Source of the DNA: Arcobacter sp. EP1 | Lineage (GTDB): Bacteria; Campylobacterota; Campylobacteria; Campylobacterales; Arcobacteraceae | Reading direction: 5' to 3' | Length of the DNA: 64,000 nt | Assembly: GCA_001655195.1 (NCBI GenBank) | Contig: LPNY01000209.1 | Location: forward strand, 28,756 to 92,755 | Shown here: in pieces, positions 7,157 through 16,036 of the stretch | Numbering within the stretch: position 1 is the stretch's first letter | Layout of the letters: the number at the start of each line of letters is the position of its first letter | The notes under the pieces: model-generated | Databases searched by the model: none | What the model saw: the letters and a program-made list of their open reading frames with translations, nothing else | Told to the model about the DNA's origin: nothing | Program-made: the position numbers and the translations under genes

Positions 7157-7534
7157 ATGCTTAATGTTGCACTTGCCTCATCTTTTGCGAAAAATGCACT
7201 TGTAGGTGCCGTAGTTTCAAAGGCTATTGATACCTTTATCATGTCAAAAATAAATCATAAAATAGAAGAAAAAAAATGGATTAGAAATAAAAAACTGGAA
7301 TTATATTCACAGTTTTCTGAAGTTGCTTTAGAAATTGATAAAACTAACTTTCATGAAAAAAAACTTATCATTAGAAAACTTATTGCAAAAATTATGCTAA
7401 TTGAAGATGATAAAAAACTAGGTAGAAAAATAAATCTCTATTTAGATTCACTACAAAACAAAAATAATTACACTACACAAGTTGATGACTTAAATATTTC
7501 ACTTATACACTATTTTAGTAAAAATCTAAAATAG
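7157..7534 (+). CDS. Unknown 125-aa helical protein, Fur-box controlled
   Basis: I do not recognise the family. It has an N-terminal hydrophobic/small-residue helix (about 3-30, including AKNALVGAVVSKAIDTF) followed by a highly charged, lysine-rich helical body without cysteine or histidine clusters. Start ATG at 7157 has a strong aaaaggag site ending 4-5 nt before it. Three Fur-box-like dyads precede it, the nearest directly upstream of the ribosome site, so it should be strongly iron-repressed. A 12-bp hairpin terminator follows, so it is probably monocistronic. The Gly/Ala-rich membrane-contacting helix plus charged tail recalls the small fez-operon proteins; a ferrosome accessory role is a guess. 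Confidence 0.7.
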   Translation: MLNVALASSFAKNALVGAVVSKAIDTFIMSKINHKIEEKKWIRNKKLELYSQFSEVALEIDKTNFHEKKLIIRKLIAKIMLIEDDKKLGRKINLYLDSLQNKNNYTTQVDDLNISLIHYFSKNLK

Positions 7535-7554
7535 CCTTTTTTTAACACCCATCA

Positions 7555-7580
7555 ACAAAGCAACGATTTCGTTGCTTTGT
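7555..7580. terminator. Bidirectional terminator between convergent genes
   Basis: A perfect 12-bp stem (acaaagcaacga / tcgttgctttgt) with a 2-nt spacer lies between the convergent 125-aa gene and the multihaem cytochrome gene. T-rich flanks occur in both directions (ttttttt upstream at about 7537-7543, tttattt downstream), so it can serve both. Confidence 0.8.
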
Positions 7581-7581
7581 T

Positions 7582-10500
7582 TTATTTACTAAACTCTTTA
7601 ATAATTTTTTCTAATTCAACTACAGGAGGATTTGGAAGTTGTGGGTATGCTTTTTGAACGGCACTTGTCACCCATTGTGGATAGATTCTAAAGTTTAACT
7701 TTACTGTTGCGCTTAAAGGATATTGTAGTTCTTCGCCTTCTTGTACTTGTATAGCATAAGACTCTACTCTTCGTTCACCTGAAGCAATTCTAGTATCACT
7801 TAGCAGTTTTTCATATCGCCAAAAAAGTAAGCCAACAGGTTTTCCATCTTTATCTCCAAAGACTTTCATGAAAGGTCTGGCATCTTCAGCAAGATTTCCA
7901 TCCTTTTTTAGTTTTCCTGATTCAAAGACAACTTTACCATTTCTATCTTTTACTGTGATATCAAGCCACAACTCTCTAAAATCAGCGACTCCAGTTGGTA
8001 AATGGTGCCCTGCTCCAACATTTTTTACACCAACATCTATTTTAGTTCCTATAATATTAACATCCAGTTGGGCTGATGTTCGTAATAATTGTAGAGTTTG
8101 GTCTTCATGCTCTTTATTTTTAAGTCCCGATAAAAAGTGATTTGAGCCTGCAAAGTAGTGAACTTTTACATCCCCTTTAATTTTTCCACCTGTTGTTGAA
8201 CGTCCACGCAATGGTGATAACTTATCATCTTTTAAATAAGTCATGTGACAATCAATACACGATTTATGCTTACTTGGATCACTTGGATTATTAAACTCGG
8301 ATTCTTGCCACTCTTTAAATGTCGATACTATCTTGCTTCCACTTCCAGGGGTAAACTCATCATGACACGAAGCACAATAGACACTATCTTTATAGACAGG
8401 TTTCATATAACTATCCAAGTGCGCTTTTGGTTTTGAGTTAATAAACTTTTCACTTAACCATTGGGCTGCATCATTATTTGTATCTTCAAACACATATTTT
8501 TGACGCTCTGTTAAATTTAAAGTATACGCAGCATTTCCACCAGCATCTTCAATTTTTGTGATACGATGGCAGGCAACACACGATACACCCTCCTCTAGTT
8601 TTGCATTTCCATGTACTTTTAACTCATTGATGAGCGTCTTAGCACCACTTTCAAAAAACTTATCCATTGTAGGTGTTGTTTTATCTACAAGACCTGTTGT
8701 AATTGCACTTGGATTATGACATCCCATACACCATTTTCTAAACTCTTCCCCTTCAACTTTTGCTGCTAATCCTTCAACCACTAAATAATAAGGATTAGTT
8801 CCCACCAAGTTTTTATGGTTTGAATCAGCCCATTGATTAAAAATCTCTTCATGACACGATTTACATTTTGCAGAGTTTGTCCAATCTTCAACATGGTATT
8901 TATCCACATCATCTTCAAGTTTAATCCAGTTTGATAAATAACGTAAGTTCTCTTTTGCCATAACATACTCATGCAAGGCTTCCATATTCTCTTTTAATTT
9001 AGGACTCATTTTTTCTGGATTGGCTAAAGGAAGTTCTGCTTTTTCATCAGCTCCCATACCCCCTTGGGTATCTCTAGAAATTCTTACATAATCTGATAGT
9101 GGTGACTTTGAAATATAACCTTTATCTACATTATCATGCCCAATACTTACATCTTTGTGTTTATCAAGCTTTGTATCTGCAAATAAAAATCCATTAGTAA
9201 AATTAAACCCTTCAAAATGACATGAATTACAGCTCATCCAAAAATCACCTACCATCGGTATGTCTTTATAAGTATTAGTATTACCATTATTAAATAAAGT
9301 CTTACCCAATCTAAGTTTTTTAAATAGTGGGTCTTTTTGAACTACTTTAGAAAAAGAGTCTTTTTCCACAGTAACCCTTGCAAAAGGATGACTTCCTCCA
9401 CTATTCAGCAGTGTCATATCAAGTCGCGCCGCATTTTGAACATAAATATTGTCATTTTTAGGATGGGTAATAAGTGCTTGTGGGTTTGTTCCATTTGGAT
9501 AAGCTCTTAATATTTGTGTTACTTTAGCCCCTTTTCCAGCTCTTTTTCCTCTTTTTCTATGTCGTTTTTTCTTAGCATTTCCCGTACTTCTTCCAATATT
9601 AAAAACCATAATATCTTCACTACCTGCTAAGGTTACAAATGCTTTTCTTCCATCATTTGAAAAGGCTAAATCCCAAGGGTTTGAAACAATCATCGTTCGG
9701 TTATTATTATCTTGAATATTAATAGATTTAAACAGATGTTTTCTTTTTTGTTCTAACTCTTTTTCAACACCTCTTTCCAAAGAAAGTACTGAAACAGTTG
9801 GGAAAACAGTTGATTGAAACTGGAAAGCATGGTCAAAATTCCATAAAACATGAGGTAACCATGCCTCTTTTCCATCAGGTTTTATCTCAATATCATCAAG
9901 AAGTCTTGGTTTTCCTTGAGAGACAAATTCATCATCATTTTGTGTTGAATGTAACGTTATAGTTTTAAGTCGTGCCAAACTTCTAGCATCATAAATAGAT
10001 ACCATACCAATCATAGCATGGGAAACGAGTAACCGTCCATCATCTGTTAAAGCTAATCCTCGTGGTGTTTTAGCTGTTTTGACTTTGTTTAAAACTTCAA
10101 AACTTGTATCATCAATAACCCAAAGCTCATTATCTTCATAAATAGTTACAAAAAAGTATTTGTTTTTTTCATCGTAAACAATTGCATGGGGTCGATTTTT
10201 TGTTTTGATTGTTTTAATAATTGCATTTTGTGTATTTAAAAAATGAACTTGATTTTTCATAAAATCCGTCACCCCATAAACTGACTCATCACTTTTAAAT
10301 GCAATTCTTCGAATATCAGTTCCTAAAACCTTTTCAAATACTTTTTCACCAGTAATTGCATCAGTTTTAGTAACACTTCCCCCATCTAAATTTGCACTAT
10401 AAATATATTTTGTATCTTTTGTTAAATAAAGTGCCGAACTGCTTTGACTTGAATGGGATAGCGTAGGAATTAAAATAGTTAAAAGTGTAGCGCTTGCCAA

Positions 10501-10947
10501 TACAGTTTGTTTTTTGAGCCGATACTCTTTTGCTTTTTTCTTTCGTCGTATATTTGCGTTTGAAAACATTGAATGATACCACAAGAAAAAAAGCAGTAAA
10601 AAAGAGCCATAAAGATGAATATTAAATGAATAAACACCCCACTCATCTCCACCTCTATTTCCTAAAAAGAAAAGATAAAATCCACTGATTGTAATCAATA
10701 GTAGGGTAACTCCTAGGAACATTCCATTACCACTATTTCTTCTTTTTGCAACAATATTTTTTCTGTATTTATAGGTATGCATATTCACAAAAGGTATAAT
10801 TAATACCACTGAAACTAGTATTGAACTAATAATATGTACCGCTTGTAAAAGTGCAAAGTACTCCCACTGAATACCTAAAATATCCCACTGTAAAATACCA
10901 GTAATAAACATAATAATAATTGAAATTTCAATATAAATTGTCTTCAT
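7582..10947 (-). CDS. Membrane-anchored beta-propeller multihaem cytochrome c chimera
   Basis: A 1121-residue fusion. Residues about 1-135 form four membrane helices with histidines (LQAVH, NMHTY, NIHLYG, YHSMF) like a cytochrome b-type anchor. A fifth hydrophobic segment near 150-167 resembles an internal export signal. Residues about 170-540 hold WD/NHL-like beta-propeller blades (YVTN-type repeats such as YIYSANLDGGSV and GLALTDDGRLLVS) with a lysine/arginine-rich insert near 455-475. Six CxxCH haem c sites lie from residue 573 to about 901: CNSCH, CKSCH, CMGCH, CVACH, CASCH, CIDCH. A beta-rich C-terminal domain follows. It lies 6 nt after the epimerase gene, in a unit headed by a Fur-like box. 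Likely role: transmembrane electron transfer, perhaps extracytoplasmic iron reduction; the substrate is unknown. I know no named protein with this full architecture. Confidence 0.82.
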   Translation of the reverse strand: MKTIYIEISIIIMFITGILQWDILGIQWEYFALLQAVHIISSILVSVVLIIPFVNMHTYKYRKNIVAKRRNSGNGMFLGVTLLLITISGFYLFFLGNRGGDEWGVYSFNIHLYGSFLLLFFLWYHSMFSNANIRRKKKAKEYRLKKQTVLASATLLTILIPTLSHSSQSSSALYLTKDTKYIYSANLDGGSVTKTDAITGEKVFEKVLGTDIRRIAFKSDESVYGVTDFMKNQVHFLNTQNAIIKTIKTKNRPHAIVYDEKNKYFFVTIYEDNELWVIDDTSFEVLNKVKTAKTPRGLALTDDGRLLVSHAMIGMVSIYDARSLARLKTITLHSTQNDDEFVSQGKPRLLDDIEIKPDGKEAWLPHVLWNFDHAFQFQSTVFPTVSVLSLERGVEKELEQKRKHLFKSINIQDNNNRTMIVSNPWDLAFSNDGRKAFVTLAGSEDIMVFNIGRSTGNAKKKRHRKRGKRAGKGAKVTQILRAYPNGTNPQALITHPKNDNIYVQNAARLDMTLLNSGGSHPFARVTVEKDSFSKVVQKDPLFKKLRLGKTLFNNGNTNTYKDIPMVGDFWMSCNSCHFEGFNFTNGFLFADTKLDKHKDVSIGHDNVDKGYISKSPLSDYVRISRDTQGGMGADEKAELPLANPEKMSPKLKENMEALHEYVMAKENLRYLSNWIKLEDDVDKYHVEDWTNSAKCKSCHEEIFNQWADSNHKNLVGTNPYYLVVEGLAAKVEGEEFRKWCMGCHNPSAITTGLVDKTTPTMDKFFESGAKTLINELKVHGNAKLEEGVSCVACHRITKIEDAGGNAAYTLNLTERQKYVFEDTNNDAAQWLSEKFINSKPKAHLDSYMKPVYKDSVYCASCHDEFTPGSGSKIVSTFKEWQESEFNNPSDPSKHKSCIDCHMTYLKDDKLSPLRGRSTTGGKIKGDVKVHYFAGSNHFLSGLKNKEHEDQTLQLLRTSAQLDVNIIGTKIDVGVKNVGAGHHLPTGVADFRELWLDITVKDRNGKVVFESGKLKKDGNLAEDARPFMKVFGDKDGKPVGLLFWRYEKLLSDTRIASGERRVESYAIQVQEGEELQYPLSATVKLNFRIYPQWVTSAVQKAYPQLPNPPVVELEKIIKEFSK

Positions 10948-10953
10948 TTTTTC

Positions 10954-11979
10954 CTACTTCTTAATTTCATAAAATTTTATATACCAATCAATAAAAGAGT
11001 TAACCCCTTCTTGGATTGATGTTTTTGGCATTTGCCCTAAATCTTTTATTGTTTCTTCCATATTTGCGCAAGTATTTACAACATCACCAGCTTGTAAAGG
11101 CAAATAGTTTTTTATAAGTTTCATTTCTAGCTTATATTCTATGGCATTAATAAAATCCATAAGTTTTTTTGGCTGTCCATTACCTATATTGTAAACTTTA
11201 TACAAATCTTTTTTTGATAGATTTACATCTAATGCCCGCACAGTCATCTCAACAATATCATCAATATATGTAAAATCTCTTAGCATTTGAGCATTATTAA
11301 ATATATCTATTGGTCTTTTTTCAAAGGCAGACTTTACAAACAGATGTAACGCCATATCAGGTCTAGCACTAGGACCATAAACGGTAAAAAAGCGTAAACC
11401 TGTTGTAGTAATACCATACAAATGACTGTAAACGTGAGCCATTAGTTCATTGGATTTTTTTGTTGCCGCGTAGATACTAATTGGGGTGCTAGTGTCATCA
11501 TTTGTACTAAAAGAGTCATTATTATTTAAACCATATACACTTGAACTTGAAGCATAGAGTAAATGTTGAATATTGAACTCTTTGCACAACTCTAATATAT
11601 TTAAGAATCCATCAATATTACTTGTAATATATTCTTTGGGGTTAGTGATGCTATATCTTACACCTGCTTGACCTGCCAAATTAATCACTACATCAAAAGA
11701 TTCTTTTTCAAAAAAAGATGATATGTTTTTTTTATCTGTGATATCTAATTTAATAAAACAAAATTTTCCAAATATTTTTGATTGAGTATAAGAGTTGTAA
11801 TTTGTCTCTTCTACTCCTAACTCATGTAAACGAGAATATTTTAAGGATTGATCATAGTAGTCATTGATATTATCTAACCCAAAAACAGCGTAATCCATAG
11901 AGAGTAATTTCTTTACTAAATGTGAACCTATAAAACCTGCACAGCCAGTAACAAGAATTTTGTTTTTACCTTTAATCAA
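10954..11979 (-). CDS. NAD-dependent nucleotide-sugar epimerase (UDP-glucuronate 4-epimerase-like)
   Basis: A 341-residue extended short-chain dehydrogenase. The NAD-binding motif GCAGFIGS is at residues 12-19, SSSSVYG near 147 carries the catalytic Ser, and SIYAATKKSNE near 168-178 carries the Tyr-x-x-x-Lys pair. The N-terminal DNINDYYD signature and overall length fit UDP-glucuronate 4-epimerases (CapI/WbnF type) better than GalE. It would supply UDP-galacturonate or a similar sugar. Start is TTG at 11979, preceded by aagg. It is the first gene of a two-gene unit with the multihaem cytochrome and lies behind a Fur-like box (12044-12058). That is an unusual place for a sugar epimerase and suggests a glycan made under iron control. 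Confidence 0.82.
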   Translation of the reverse strand: MIKGKNKILVTGCAGFIGSHLVKKLLSMDYAVFGLDNINDYYDQSLKYSRLHELGVEETNYNSYTQSKIFGKFCFIKLDITDKKNISSFFEKESFDVVINLAGQAGVRYSITNPKEYITSNIDGFLNILELCKEFNIQHLLYASSSSVYGLNNNDSFSTNDDTSTPISIYAATKKSNELMAHVYSHLYGITTTGLRFFTVYGPSARPDMALHLFVKSAFEKRPIDIFNNAQMLRDFTYIDDIVEMTVRALDVNLSKKDLYKVYNIGNGQPKKLMDFINAIEYKLEMKLIKNYLPLQAGDVVNTCANMEETIKDLGQMPKTSIQEGVNSFIDWYIKFYEIKK

Positions 11980-12043
11980 AACGAACCTTTTATTTAACCT
12001 TATGATTGTATAGTATATTAAATAACAAAATTCTTAATATCAA

Positions 12044-12058
12044 CAATGATTATCAAAA
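12044..12058 (-). promoter_or_regulatory. Fur-box-like site upstream of epimerase-cytochrome unit
   Basis: On the minus strand the site reads ttttgataatcattg, matching the TGATAATCATT core of the Fur consensus but with a weaker second half. It lies about 65 nt before the epimerase start, just after the terminator of the 670-aa gene. Confidence 0.5.
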
Positions 12059-12074
12059 TAGATTTAAAGAAATA

Positions 12075-12097
12075 TCTCCCACCATTATAGTGGGAGA
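12075..12097 (-). terminator. Terminator of the 670-aa gene
   Basis: An 8-bp GC-rich stem (tctcccac / gtgggaga) with a 7-nt loop starts about 10 nt after the 670-aa gene's stop. On the minus strand it is followed by the T-rich stretch tatttctttaaat. Confidence 0.75.
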
Positions 12098-12105
12098 AAA
12101 GAGAG

Positions 12106-14118
12106 TTATTTTGTTAGTTTAACTTTGGCAGCCATTGTCATAGCTGTACCGTATTTTCCACCTGCTTTATTAATTGCAGGAACGTTATCTTCGTCATTGT
12201 TAGTAGATTTCATATCTACTGTTTCATACTCACCAGAATCTAGTAACCACTCAGCTAATTGAGCACCATCTTTAGTTGAGCTTCCATTTACAACAGTTTG
12301 GAACCAAGAAGTAAATCTGTCTGTTAAGTTCTTTAATTCTAATACAGGCTCTTTTTCACTTCCTGCATTTTTAAGATTATTAATAGCATCTCTTAATCCA
12401 CCACTTACTGCACCAATTGCATAAGGAGTGTACTCTTTAGTTGAATCAACATAAGTACCTAATTTTGTATCATACATATTTTTCTCAATTGCTACAAATA
12501 AGGCTCTTGCTTCTTTTCTGTAGTTTTCATCTTGAGTTGCTAAGAATGCTGCTGTTAATCCGCGTACTACTGCAAATTGAGTTCCAACATCAGTTCCTTT
12601 TTTAGAACCATTTTTAACATTTACAGATGTTGCATATAATCCATTTGAACCTTTTGCATTTTTAATTAAGTAATCTGCTTGTGTTTTAATTAATGATAAT
12701 GCTTCTTTACCTTGAGCAGTCCCTAAAGATTTTGCACCTTCAGATGAACCATAACCAACTGGTAAGGCATCAATAGATCTTTGGAAAATTCGTAATGCTT
12801 CCATAGAGTAAGCTGCATCAAAAACAGTAACTGTTGTTCCCATTTTACCATCAAATATATCAACTAAAGAACCTGCTTTTTTATCAAAGTGAATTGTCGA
12901 AATGTTTTCAAATAATAAGTTTTGAATATTTGCAGCAACTGAGAATGCATCATCAGCTTTGATATCATTTTTTCTATTTGCATCTACATTTGCTTTAGGA
13001 GCATTTTTAAATGGGTCACCGTCAAATACACTTAAGAATGCTGGATTTTGACCTGCATTTGTTGTTCGCTGATCAGAGTATGCATAGAACTCAGAAATTG
13101 GCCATAATACTCCCCATGTGTCTCTCAAGGTAGAGTTTCCATCAGTAACTTTTAGTTTTGCAACTGATTTTGTACCATTTTTAGTTCCCTCTTTAACTGC
13201 TACTTTATTAGCAAACCAAACTGGTTTTGAAGCATCATATGAAGGATCAAAAGAAGTCCCAAGTTTTTTCCCGTTGTATCCTAATTTTTCTTGCATGTAA
13301 AGAATTCTTTCCCACGCAAGTTCTGTTAAAATTGCTCCATTTACTCCATCAGCACTTGATACCCCAAGAGCATGTTTACCATCATGATCCATAGTAGAAC
13401 TCGTTGCTTCTACTTCTTCATCATTTTCGATAACATGCATACCGCCAAGGAAATCTTGTGCCCACATTGTATCTTTTAATAAAGCTCCACCAAATGATGC
13501 AGGGTTAAATGTTTTATCCATACCATCTTCAACCCAAGCAAGAGTTTTATAATCTCTTAAATATGCAGGAACAGCAATTTTAACAGTTGATTCTTTTCCA
13601 TGTTTGAAAACAACTACTTCATCGTTATTTACAACTGTCATATCAATTTTTTGTGCAAATTCAGGCATCCCTGAAATATATGGAAGTGCAGTTGGGTGCA
13701 TATTTAATGGTAAAATTTCAGGGTCATTTCCTGTTACCTTAGCAAATTTAATAAATCTTTTTGCCAGTGATGTCATATCCCCACCACGTTTTGCATTTAA
13801 TAGACCATTTACTAGGTGTGGTCCCATTTTAGATTGATAGTTTAACGCATACATAGCTTCTTCAGAGTACTCATAACTCTCAATACCTGCAGTATAATCA
13901 AATTGCGTTGGTTGGTTAATTGCATTTGGGTCTAATGTATCTAAATCTAATCCTAAACCTTCAGCCATTGGCTCACCAGATAATTCAAATTCTGTATAAG
14001 CAAACATCGCTCCTGCAGTATTAAATCTTTTATCCATTACTTCAGCTTTTGTATTTGCTGCATATAAAGATGATACTACTAAAGATGCGGCTAAAGACAT
14101 TTTTACTATGTTTTTCAT
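12106..14118 (-). CDS. Unknown exported 670-aa protein, Fur-box controlled, no cysteine
   Basis: I do not recognise the family. A signal peptide is clear (basic start, hydrophobic core 8-18, likely cleavage after SLYAANTKA). The mature protein is acidic and contains no cysteine. Its C-terminal half has repeated helical hairpins, e.g. LIKTQADYLIKNAKGSNGLY then FAVVRGLTAAFLATQDENY and EARALFVAIEKNMYD, reminiscent of an alpha/alpha toroid as in glycan-acting or cyclase-like proteins. The N-terminal half includes DFLGGMHVIENDEE and SSTMDHDGKHALG, which could bind metal or ligand. Two Fur-like dyads lie within 90 nt upstream and a hairpin terminator follows, so it is a single-gene iron-regulated unit between iron and glycan genes. 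It is probably a periplasmic or surface protein for iron binding or glycan handling; that is inference. Confidence 0.75.
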   Translation of the reverse strand: MKNIVKMSLAASLVVSSLYAANTKAEVMDKRFNTAGAMFAYTEFELSGEPMAEGLGLDLDTLDPNAINQPTQFDYTAGIESYEYSEEAMYALNYQSKMGPHLVNGLLNAKRGGDMTSLAKRFIKFAKVTGNDPEILPLNMHPTALPYISGMPEFAQKIDMTVVNNDEVVVFKHGKESTVKIAVPAYLRDYKTLAWVEDGMDKTFNPASFGGALLKDTMWAQDFLGGMHVIENDEEVEATSSTMDHDGKHALGVSSADGVNGAILTELAWERILYMQEKLGYNGKKLGTSFDPSYDASKPVWFANKVAVKEGTKNGTKSVAKLKVTDGNSTLRDTWGVLWPISEFYAYSDQRTTNAGQNPAFLSVFDGDPFKNAPKANVDANRKNDIKADDAFSVAANIQNLLFENISTIHFDKKAGSLVDIFDGKMGTTVTVFDAAYSMEALRIFQRSIDALPVGYGSSEGAKSLGTAQGKEALSLIKTQADYLIKNAKGSNGLYATSVNVKNGSKKGTDVGTQFAVVRGLTAAFLATQDENYRKEARALFVAIEKNMYDTKLGTYVDSTKEYTPYAIGAVSGGLRDAINNLKNAGSEKEPVLELKNLTDRFTSWFQTVVNGSSTKDGAQLAEWLLDSGEYETVDMKSTNNDEDNVPAINKAGGKYGTAMTMAAKVKLTK

Positions 14119-14139
14119 TCAAGTCCTTTATTTGTTTTT

Positions 14140-14206
14140 GAAAACGATTATCAGAATTGTAAATAAATAAAACTTAATTGTTTATTAAATTGATAGTAAT
14201 TATCAA
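14140..14206 (-). promoter_or_regulatory. Two Fur-box-like sites upstream of the 670-aa gene
   Basis: A perfect-ended dyad ttgatagtaattatcaa at 14190-14206 and a second, weaker gaaaacgattatcagaatt at about 14139-14157 lie 22-90 nt before the 670-aa gene start. The paired arrangement fits Fur repression of that gene. Confidence 0.65.
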
Positions 14207-14224
14207 TAATAGTTAATAACGAGT

Positions 14225-15445
14225 CTAATTTTTTAAAAGATAAAAAGTATGTTCACCAATAAAGCGCCCATTAAAAGCCATGAAAACGCCATTTTCTGGC
14301 TTTATTGTAGTAATATGATAAGTCTTTTTATTGGTTAATAAATAGTTAGTATTGTTAATGTAATAACTATCCGAGATACCATTAGTTAAATTTTTTCTCA
14401 ATATTTCAATGCTTCGATTACTTAAAACGATACGTTCTTTGTCATCAATTTCTTGCATAATTTGATCAATGGGTGATAATTTCTGGGTATAAACACTAAG
14501 CGTGTAAACATTAAATATAATCATCAGAATAACAAAACTTTTAAAATTCTCTAATACTTTTGCAATCAAAATCGTTGCAATAAAAATTAATGGTATTAAG
14601 TGTCGTATGTTATCAGGATTTTGTGCCAATAAAATCCACACTAAATAAGCACAAAAAAGAAGCACTAATAAATTGAACTTTTTCTCATACTTATAAAAAG
14701 AATAACCCAGTAAAAGAAAAGGAATATTTGCTACAGTAAAAATATTATCAACCCATGTTATTGGAGAGTTTTGTCCTGTACCCCATAGGGAAAAATGTCC
14801 TGTTATAAATCGTTGTGCTTCATACCAATATAACATGCCATTAGATAAAAACAAATAGGTAATAAACACCAAAGACGTAATAAAAAACCAACTCAATAAT
14901 GGTTTTAAAGACTCCTTTTTAACAACTAACAAATAAAGAAAACCCACTAAATAAAAAATAATATAAGAGGGTCGTGAAAAGAAAGCAATACTTAACACTA
15001 TACCTGCTCCTTTATGCCTATTTATTTGCAGTAAATATAGACCTAAAAAAAGGAAAAACAACCCTACACTATCACTGAGCATTGATAATGAAAGATTGAC
15101 TAAATAAGGGCTTGAAAGTGCTAATAAAAAAGCATAAAAGGCAACTTTTTCATTGATGAGACTCTTTACATATAAAAACAGCACTAAGGGTAAAAAAATA
15201 GCACAAAAAGAAGTAAGAATAAACAATGAAAACTGGCTATCATGTACAAAAAGATTAATAAATTTTCCAGCTAGTATGATAAAAGGATATCCAGGAAAAT
15301 GGGGAGAGAAATCAATAACACTAAAATTATCAATTCCTCGCGCTAAAAAAAGAGCATCGTCATTAAAATAGGATGCAGGATAAGTAAAAATAAACAAAGC
15401 ATATAGAATTGTTGCTACGCATATAATTACTTTATACAAATTCAT
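14225..15445 (-). CDS. GT-C-type membrane glycosyltransferase (ArnT/PMT-like)
   Basis: A 406-residue polytopic membrane protein with about ten hydrophobic helices and a short soluble C-terminus. The first loop carries SYFNDDALFLARGID (about 25-39), the acidic Asp-Asp motif of GT-C enzymes that use polyprenyl-phosphate sugars, and PGYPF follows near 50. Such enzymes (ArnT, PMT, GT39/GT83 relatives) transfer a sugar to lipid or protein on the periplasmic face. It is the last gene of the FTR1-headed unit and starts at the base before the stop of the 185-aa exported protein gene. With the epimerase and the FAD mutase-like enzyme it completes a possible glycosylation route. Acceptor unknown; the neighbouring exported proteins are candidates. 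Confidence 0.75.
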   Translation of the reverse strand: MNLYKVIICVATILYALFIFTYPASYFNDDALFLARGIDNFSVIDFSPHFPGYPFIILAGKFINLFVHDSQFSLFILTSFCAIFLPLVLFLYVKSLINEKVAFYAFLLALSSPYLVNLSLSMLSDSVGLFFLFLGLYLLQINRHKGAGIVLSIAFFSRPSYIIFYLVGFLYLLVVKKESLKPLLSWFFITSLVFITYLFLSNGMLYWYEAQRFITGHFSLWGTGQNSPITWVDNIFTVANIPFLLLGYSFYKYEKKFNLLVLLFCAYLVWILLAQNPDNIRHLIPLIFIATILIAKVLENFKSFVILMIIFNVYTLSVYTQKLSPIDQIMQEIDDKERIVLSNRSIEILRKNLTNGISDSYYINNTNYLLTNKKTYHITTIKPENGVFMAFNGRFIGEHTFYLLKN

Positions 15446-16003
15446 CTAAATTGATTTTAAGATTTTTACAGCTATTTCTTGGTTTATTTTATATTCTTCT
15501 GGTTTTGCAGGTTTTGCTCCAACACCAAAAAGCCCAGGGTTTCCAATGAACTGTACACAATTTTTAATGGCTTCACTTAGCTTTTCATTTGTTGTTTTCT
15601 CTAAACTAGGTGATAAAATTTTGAAAAACTTATTGGCTTTTGCCAACATCACTTTTGCAATATTAAACTGTTTGATATTTTTTAGCCCACCATCAAGTCT
15701 TCGTTGAATTTCTGCTGCAATTGAAGTGTTTAACCACTTTACAACGTTTTTTTTATCTTTATTATCAATGGCACTTTTTAAACCACCGTATAATTTTGAG
15801 TTAAACTCATCACTTAAATATTGATAATTTTTTTCATACTTTATAAAAACAGCTTGAGCACTTTTAAAATCGTTTGCATTCACTGCTTTCAAAATCGCCT
15901 CTTTTGAGTCTATTGTCGGCTCTTTTCCTGCTGCTGCATAAGAGTACGCATTTAGATTAACTGCTGTAATAACAGCTACGATAAAAAGTAAAACTAGTCT
16001 CAT
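15446..16003 (-). CDS. Unknown exported 185-aa helical protein in FTR1 unit
   Basis: It has a signal peptide (hydrophobic core about 3-17, cleavage likely near AYSYAAA). The mature part is helical, lysine-rich, with a single Cys (KNCVQF) and a conserved-looking GNPGLFGVGAKPAKPEEY segment near residues 153-170. I do not recognise a family. Bacterial FTR1 permeases often work with, or carry, a periplasmic helical iron-delivery domain, and this separate protein could supply that function. Its place two genes below the FTR1 permease supports the idea but does not prove it. It directly abuts the GT-C gene, so the two are co-transcribed. Confidence 0.62.
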   Translation of the reverse strand: MRLVLLFIVAVITAVNLNAYSYAAAGKEPTIDSKEAILKAVNANDFKSAQAVFIKYEKNYQYLSDEFNSKLYGGLKSAIDNKDKKNVVKWLNTSIAAEIQRRLDGGLKNIKQFNIAKVMLAKANKFFKILSPSLEKTTNEKLSEAIKNCVQFIGNPGLFGVGAKPAKPEEYKINQEIAVKILKSI

Positions 16004-16036
16004 TTTTTTCCTTTATTAATTAGTTTATAAATAACG

